Below the pieces are notes generated by a model. It made no database searches, was not told the origin of the DNA, and was given only the letters and a program-made list of their open reading frames with translations. DNA of 31,214 nucleotides from a virus, in IMG/VR virus record IMGVR_UViG_3300043772_000468, positions 1 through 31,214 of that record. One strand, given 5' to 3'. The translations under genes were made by a program, and so were the position numbers. Positions 29,770 through 31,214 of this stretch are shown here, one piece after another. How positions within the stretch are numbered: position 1 is the first letter of the stretch; each line of letters opens with the position of its first letter.

Positions 29770-30978
29770 TTAGCCCCAGATGCGGCAAGCCATCTGTGGA
29801 CGAATGGTGCTAAAGCCATACAGAACGTCAATACGGCAAGGCAGACGGTCGTTGTTGATGTCATATTGACGAACAACACGCAAGCTGATACCGTTGTGGT
29901 TTGCACGAGCAGCCATGTCAACGCCTTGAGGCAGCAACAAGTCAGCAGTTGCGAAGGTGATCGCATCTTTGTGGTAAACCAAGTTCTGTGGGTATGCAGT
30001 CGATGCAGAACCAAGGAAAGTCACGGCAGCGTTGTTAGCAGGGAAGCTATCAACAGTAGCCAATGCGCTTGCGCTGGTAAAGATTGCAGGGCTGATAGTC
30101 ATGTTGACCATATCAGCGCCAGACGCTGCTTGGGCAGTAGTCACCACGAATTGCTGAAGCGAACCAGTTGACTCACGAGTCTGTGGGTTAACTGCATACA
30201 CATTAGCAATGGTAAACACATCACCAACAGTCACGGTAGTACCGCTGCTAAAGCCGTCCAAAGTGATAGTGGCTTGGCCTTGGGCAGAAATGCTTTCGTT
30301 AACCAAGATCGTACCAGCGCGTGAGCCAGTGGTGTGAACCTTGATTGACTGAGACATATTGACTTCATCAAAGCCCAAAACACCAGTACCCATCATGCCG
30401 TTTTTAAACTGGCGTGACACGGTGTCAGTAGGATTGAACAAGCCCTTCATGCCTTCAACCAGACCAGCGTTGGCTGCGGGGTTAACCGTAGCGTAACGTG
30501 GCGACATAACAGCAGCGTTCTCATTCAGTTTTTGTTGCGCTTGCAACAGAACCAAAGAGGTCGCTGGAGTAGTGCCGGGTGTGCCAACAGAAGCGTAGAT
30601 AGCCTTGTAAGCGTTAGCAACGTCAGCATCAATGCTGGAAGCCAACTGGCTGATACGAGGCTTGAGCACACGTTCTGCAAAGTCATCCAATTGCATAGTC
30701 AGTTCAGCAGATGTGAAGTTGACACCAATATGCTTTTGGTTGGCGACAGTCAAAGTGGTGAACTGCTCGTTGTCGTCCTGAACTTGCAGGGCGGCTCCGT
30801 CAGTAACCAAAGCGCGGTCAGGCAGGCGAATACGCAGTGTAGAACCGATCTTTGCACCTTCAACAGCGAAGCTGTCGTCGTACTGACGGTTTACGTTACG
30901 GGTGATTACGAGGTTGTTCTCGAGGATTTCGAGAGCCTTCCGGGTAATCATGTCAATCGTTAGAATCGAATTACTCAT
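29770..30978 (-). CDS. Major capsid (coat) protein, P22 gp5-like
   Basis: A 402-residue protein of the P22 coat family (PF11651): start SILTIDMITRKALEILENNL followed by VITRNVNRQYDDSFA and KIGSTLRIRLPDR, the family's start, then LTVANQKHIGVNFTSAELTM and QLDDFAERVLKPRISQLASS. Ends SLRVVRQYDINNDRLPCRID then VLYGFSTIRPQMACRIWG, the usual C-terminus. HK97-fold with an inserted domain, self-assembling with scaffold into the procapsid. ATG 30978 has AAGGA eight bases upstream, the best context for heavy translation. Directly preceded by the scaffold gene. Confidence 0.96.
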   Translation of the reverse strand: MSNSILTIDMITRKALEILENNLVITRNVNRQYDDSFAVEGAKIGSTLRIRLPDRALVTDGAALQVQDDNEQFTTLTVANQKHIGVNFTSAELTMQLDDFAERVLKPRISQLASSIDADVANAYKAIYASVGTPGTTPATSLVLLQAQQKLNENAAVMSPRYATVNPAANAGLVEGMKGLFNPTDTVSRQFKNGMMGTGVLGFDEVNMSQSIKVHTTGSRAGTILVNESISAQGQATITLDGFSSGTTVTVGDVFTIANVYAVNPQTRESTGSLQQFVVTTAQAASGADMVNMTISPAIFTSASALATVDSFPANNAAVTFLGSASTAYPQNLVYHKDAITFATADLLLPQGVDMAARANHNGISLRVVRQYDINNDRLPCRIDVLYGFSTIRPQMACRIWG

Positions 30979-31002
30979 GATGAGTTCCTTATAAAGTCAA
31001 AA

Positions 31003-31214
31003 TTAGCGGATACGCTGTGCTTCCCACTTCTTCATCTGTCGCACACGGTCTGCTTCAATCCACTGTGAGGCCGACATCGTTTTAATAGAACGAGGGTCGG
31101 TAGTGTCCATTGCTGGCGAACCAGAAGACCGCGCATTAACAGGTGAAATCGGCGCTGGCGCAGACGTCGTTTTTCTCATGGGAGGGTCGGTGGCTAATTT
31201 AGCCTCAATCTTCC
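31003..31214 (-). CDS. Scaffolding protein, C-terminal part (partial)
   Basis: An open frame enters from the right edge and ends at TAA 31003-31005. The visible 69 residues include proline/alanine-rich SAPAPISPVNARS and TTDPRSIKTMSASQWIEADR followed by VRQMKKWEAQRIR. A charged helix-turn-helix-like end with WIEADRxRQ...KWEAQR is typical of P22-type scaffold C-termini, which bind coat. The gene directly precedes coat, as expected. Its N-terminal part lies outside the window. Confidence 0.8.
   Translation of the reverse strand, partial: KIEAKLATDPPMRKTTSAPAPISPVNARSSGSPAMDTTDPRSIKTMSASQWIEADRVRQMKKWEAQRIR

Overview
The window is almost entirely one tailed double-stranded DNA phage genome (or a very recently carved part of one). 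Head and tail genes match the P22-type assembly plan: P22-like portal, scaffold C-terminus, P22-like coat protein, gp4-like and gp10-like neck proteins, three consecutive ejection-type proteins, and a two-subunit terminase. This points to a short-tailed (podovirus-morphology) phage of a Gram-negative host. Several small proteins and the lysis genes resemble those of phages of Betaproteobacteria, but host assignment is only a weak inference. No integrase, repressor, tRNA, CRISPR array or insertion sequence was seen.

Layout. (1) 1-4209, minus strand: small terminase candidate, large terminase, three small proteins and the portal, which runs off the left edge. (2) 4210-4747: non-coding divergent control region with a GC-rich segment, an array of TGTGGGCTATG-type repeats and an 18% GC core; the best candidate for a replication origin or master regulatory site. 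(3) 4748-6851, plus strand: very small tightly overlapped genes ending in a strong terminator. (4) 12963-6872, minus strand: replication module with a small leader protein, a DUF2800-type PD-(D/E)XK nuclease, a possible ssDNA-binding protein, a family A DNA polymerase and a primase-helicase. (5) 13041-17919, plus strand: VRR-NUC nuclease, SNF2-type helicase, then about fourteen small proteins, including a cluster of shuffled modular paralogues, ending with a DUF3310 protein. (6) 31214-17899, minus strand: late operon from scaffold and coat through decoration-type, neck, fibre-like, cupin and ejection proteins to the lysis genes.

The right end is the scaffold 3' part and the left end is the portal 5' part. 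In P22-type phages portal and scaffold are adjacent, so the map is probably circular or permuted and only a short piece (portal end, scaffold start) is missing. Genes within each block are nearly all joined by ATGA or TAATG overlaps, so translational coupling is the rule. The four divergent or convergent junctions (near 4.5, 6.86, 13.0 and 17.9 kb) are the main places to look for control signals.

Most interesting points: the repeat/AT-rich region at 4.3-4.7 kb, a cysteine-rich enzyme-like protein next to it, leucine at the position equivalent to E. coli Pol I Phe762, shuffled paralogue modules at 15.6-16.75 kb, and twin UUCG hairpins after the coat gene and the next gene.
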